64,000 bases of DNA, from assembly GCF_963678635.1 (NCBI RefSeq), contig NC_087068.1, positions 25,546,318 to 25,610,317 on the forward strand. The letters run 5' to 3'. Below, in pieces: positions 62,539-64,000 of the stretch. Each line of letters starts with the position of its first letter. Position 1 is the first letter of the stretch. The notes below the pieces were generated by a model. The model did not search any database, was not told the DNA's origin, and saw only the letters and a list, made by a program, of their open reading frames with translations. A program made the position numbers and the translations under genes. This DNA is from Symsagittifera roscoffensis. Lineage: Eukaryota > Xenacoelomorpha > Acoela > Convolutidae.

Positions 62539-63970
62539 CTATAGTTTTAGTGTTAATTCGCGGCTCCTGAATTCATCGCGTGTGTTGATCTTCGGTCTCT
62601 CCCTCCAAATATGCAAAGCCTCTAGTGTCAGTAGCTTATGAGTGTTGGCTGTTTGGTCTATAATCTCTGAATTCAGTTCAGCAGTAGAGCCTACCTCATT
62701 ATTACATTCAAACAAGTGTTGCCCTGCTGGGGAGTCCCCTTTGCGGTGTTCATTGACCATCGTGGCTAAATGTCGGACTGTCTGGCCGACATAGGTGGAG
62801 TTACATCCCCTACATGTAAGCTTGTACACCACTTTGGATCTCAGTTCACGAGCAAAGGAAGTTTTGGGGGATGGCAAGCATGTTTTAAATTTTCCTGTTG
62901 TAAAAACTGTTTGTTTCACCTCAAAATTTTTCTTTCCCTCAATGATCTTGTTAAGAGTTTCAAACACTACCATGTCAGGATTTTGGGACCAGGACCAATT
63001 TTTCGGATTTTGATTTTCAATCCATTGCTTCCGAATTTTTCCAATGCCTGATCAAAATCTTCCCATGTTGAGGTACATCTGAAAACCCTATCAACCGTCC
63101 CTTCAATAACGTTTCTTTTGTACTGCAAAGGTGCGCAGCCTCTGAAAATTAGAATGGTGCCGGTATCAGAGGGTTTTTGGTACCAACCACATGTGACCTT
63201 TTTTGCTGAATCCACGATGACATTTAGGTCAAATTACCGTTAGTATCAAGTCATTCTATGGTGAATTGCACGTTTGGATGCAACTTATTGGCAGCCTCGA
63301 GAACTACCCCAGGATCTCCCTTGACCGTTCTAACTATGTCGTCCACATATCTTAGAAAAACTTTAACGCCATTCACAGTTCGATCTTCTTCCTGTTGTTT
63401 TTTGCAAGTCATGCAGTACCATACTGTTTCAGCGATGTCTGCATATTCGGATTCCGATATGTTACAACACACTAAGTGGTACCAATTCAAACAAATTTCG
63501 CATTCTACCCCTTTTGTCCGATATGTCACCTTTTTCTGACATCTAGGGCACACTTCCTTGTTACCCTCACTTAGCACATTCAATTTTGGTACTTCTTTCT
63601 TTAATGCAAGTTCGTATTCTTTGAGCCACAAATTCGCCAATATTACTGCAAGGGAGGCGCCCATTGCTAAACTGTCTTTTTGTACATACCACAAACCATT
63701 GCTTTTAAAGTGTACCTTACTCACTGCCAAATTCGGTAGTTTTTTCATAGTCTTGCGAGATCTTTCCGGAGGGTTGACTTGCTCATATAATCTCCTCAGG
63801 GCTATTTCAACCGCTTCCTTGAGCGGGACATTAGTGTACAAACTCTTTACATCAAGGGAGATTATACTCTCGTCGGAGCCCAACTCAGTTTTCTCCAAGA
63901 TCTCCCTGGCCATTTGAGTGTTAGTTTCTATGTTTGCCCCCTCAATTTTGTCAAAAATACTTTGCCAATG
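62539..63970 (-). pseudogene. Penelope-like element: RT with PHD finger insert, and GIY-YIG endonuclease
   Basis: Minus strand, 5' part beyond the window. The RT frame (63913-63251, open to about 63965) has ISLDVKSLYTNVP (motif A), KDSLAMGASLAVILANLW (motif B) and VFLRYVDDIVRTVKG (motif C, catalytic YVDD). Between B and C sits a zinc finger: CPRC, CEIC, WYHLVC and WYCMTC, in C4HC3 order as in a PHD finger. A TGA at 63251 and a small lesion separate this from the thumb (63215 onward: GWYQKPSDTG, FRGCAPLQYKRNVIEGTVDR), and a one-base frameshift near 63030 separates that from the last frame (62973-62539). The last frame is a GIY-YIG nuclease of Penelope type: VVYKLTCRGCNSTYVGQT with the CxxC between GIY and YIG, the Arg/His helix RHLATMVNEHRKG, and ALHIWRERPKINTRD with the Glu and Asn. 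Two lesions make this copy non-functional as read. Confidence 0.88.
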
Positions 63971-64000
63971 TATTATTTAGGTTGTCATGTAAGCTACAAC

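Overview
The window is nuclear DNA from an animal. It has a multi-exon gene with long AT-rich introns and GT-AG splice sites, heavy loads of metazoan-type retroelements (BEL/Pao, Ty3/gypsy, LINEs, Penelope-like), satellites and tRNA-like repeats, and no bacterial gene layout. The phylum cannot be fixed from sequence alone. The diverged host protein and the element mix suggest an invertebrate.

The one host gene I can support is a complete Dishevelled gene (DVL/dsh) on the minus strand, 36137 down to 12523. I resolved 14 coding exons with intron phases 0,2,0,2,0,2,2,1,1,1,1,1,1. They sum to 3096 bases: 1031 codons plus stop. The protein has DIX, a Gly-rich spacer, a basic stretch, PDZ, DEP, two PPxY-type motifs and the conserved -VM C-terminus. 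Dishevelled is the cytoplasmic hub that couples Frizzled to canonical and planar-polarity Wnt signalling.

Layout. 1-5077: two copies of a 1.4 kb direct repeat around a decayed GC-richer reading frame, the second copy running into BEL/Pao integrase coding to 5846. 6046-7322: antisense BEL/Pao gag remnant. 7323-12522: AT-rich sequence with no gene seen. 12523-36137: Dishevelled, whose introns hold duplicated repeats with tRNA-like modules, a ~90 bp degenerate tandem repeat, a TIR element, an antisense LINE, a ~168 bp satellite with an inverted duplicate, and a 125 bp palindrome. 36706-37560: LINE C-terminal fragment with a PD-(D/E)XK-like signature. 37687-47640: about nine tandem ~1.13 kb units, each a broken Ty3/gypsy reverse transcriptase segment. 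47641-51711: the rest of a decayed gypsy pol (RNase H, integrase, GPY-like) with a possible macro-like tail. 52260-55486: gag-like material with an SGNH-hydrolase-like domain and further unassigned frames. 55560-62250: LINE remnants, one split by a 4.35 kb insertion carrying a 1.14 kb tandem repeat. 62530-64000: minus-strand Penelope-like element with GIY-YIG endonuclease and a PHD-type zinc finger inside its reverse transcriptase.

The best leads for something new are the PHD finger between RT motifs B and C of the Penelope-like element, the SGNH-like domain and possible macro-like domain associated with the gypsy material, the mosaic array of RT half-domains, and an unclassified element whose left end recurs at two sites. 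Every mobile element seen is broken, so these describe families rather than active systems.
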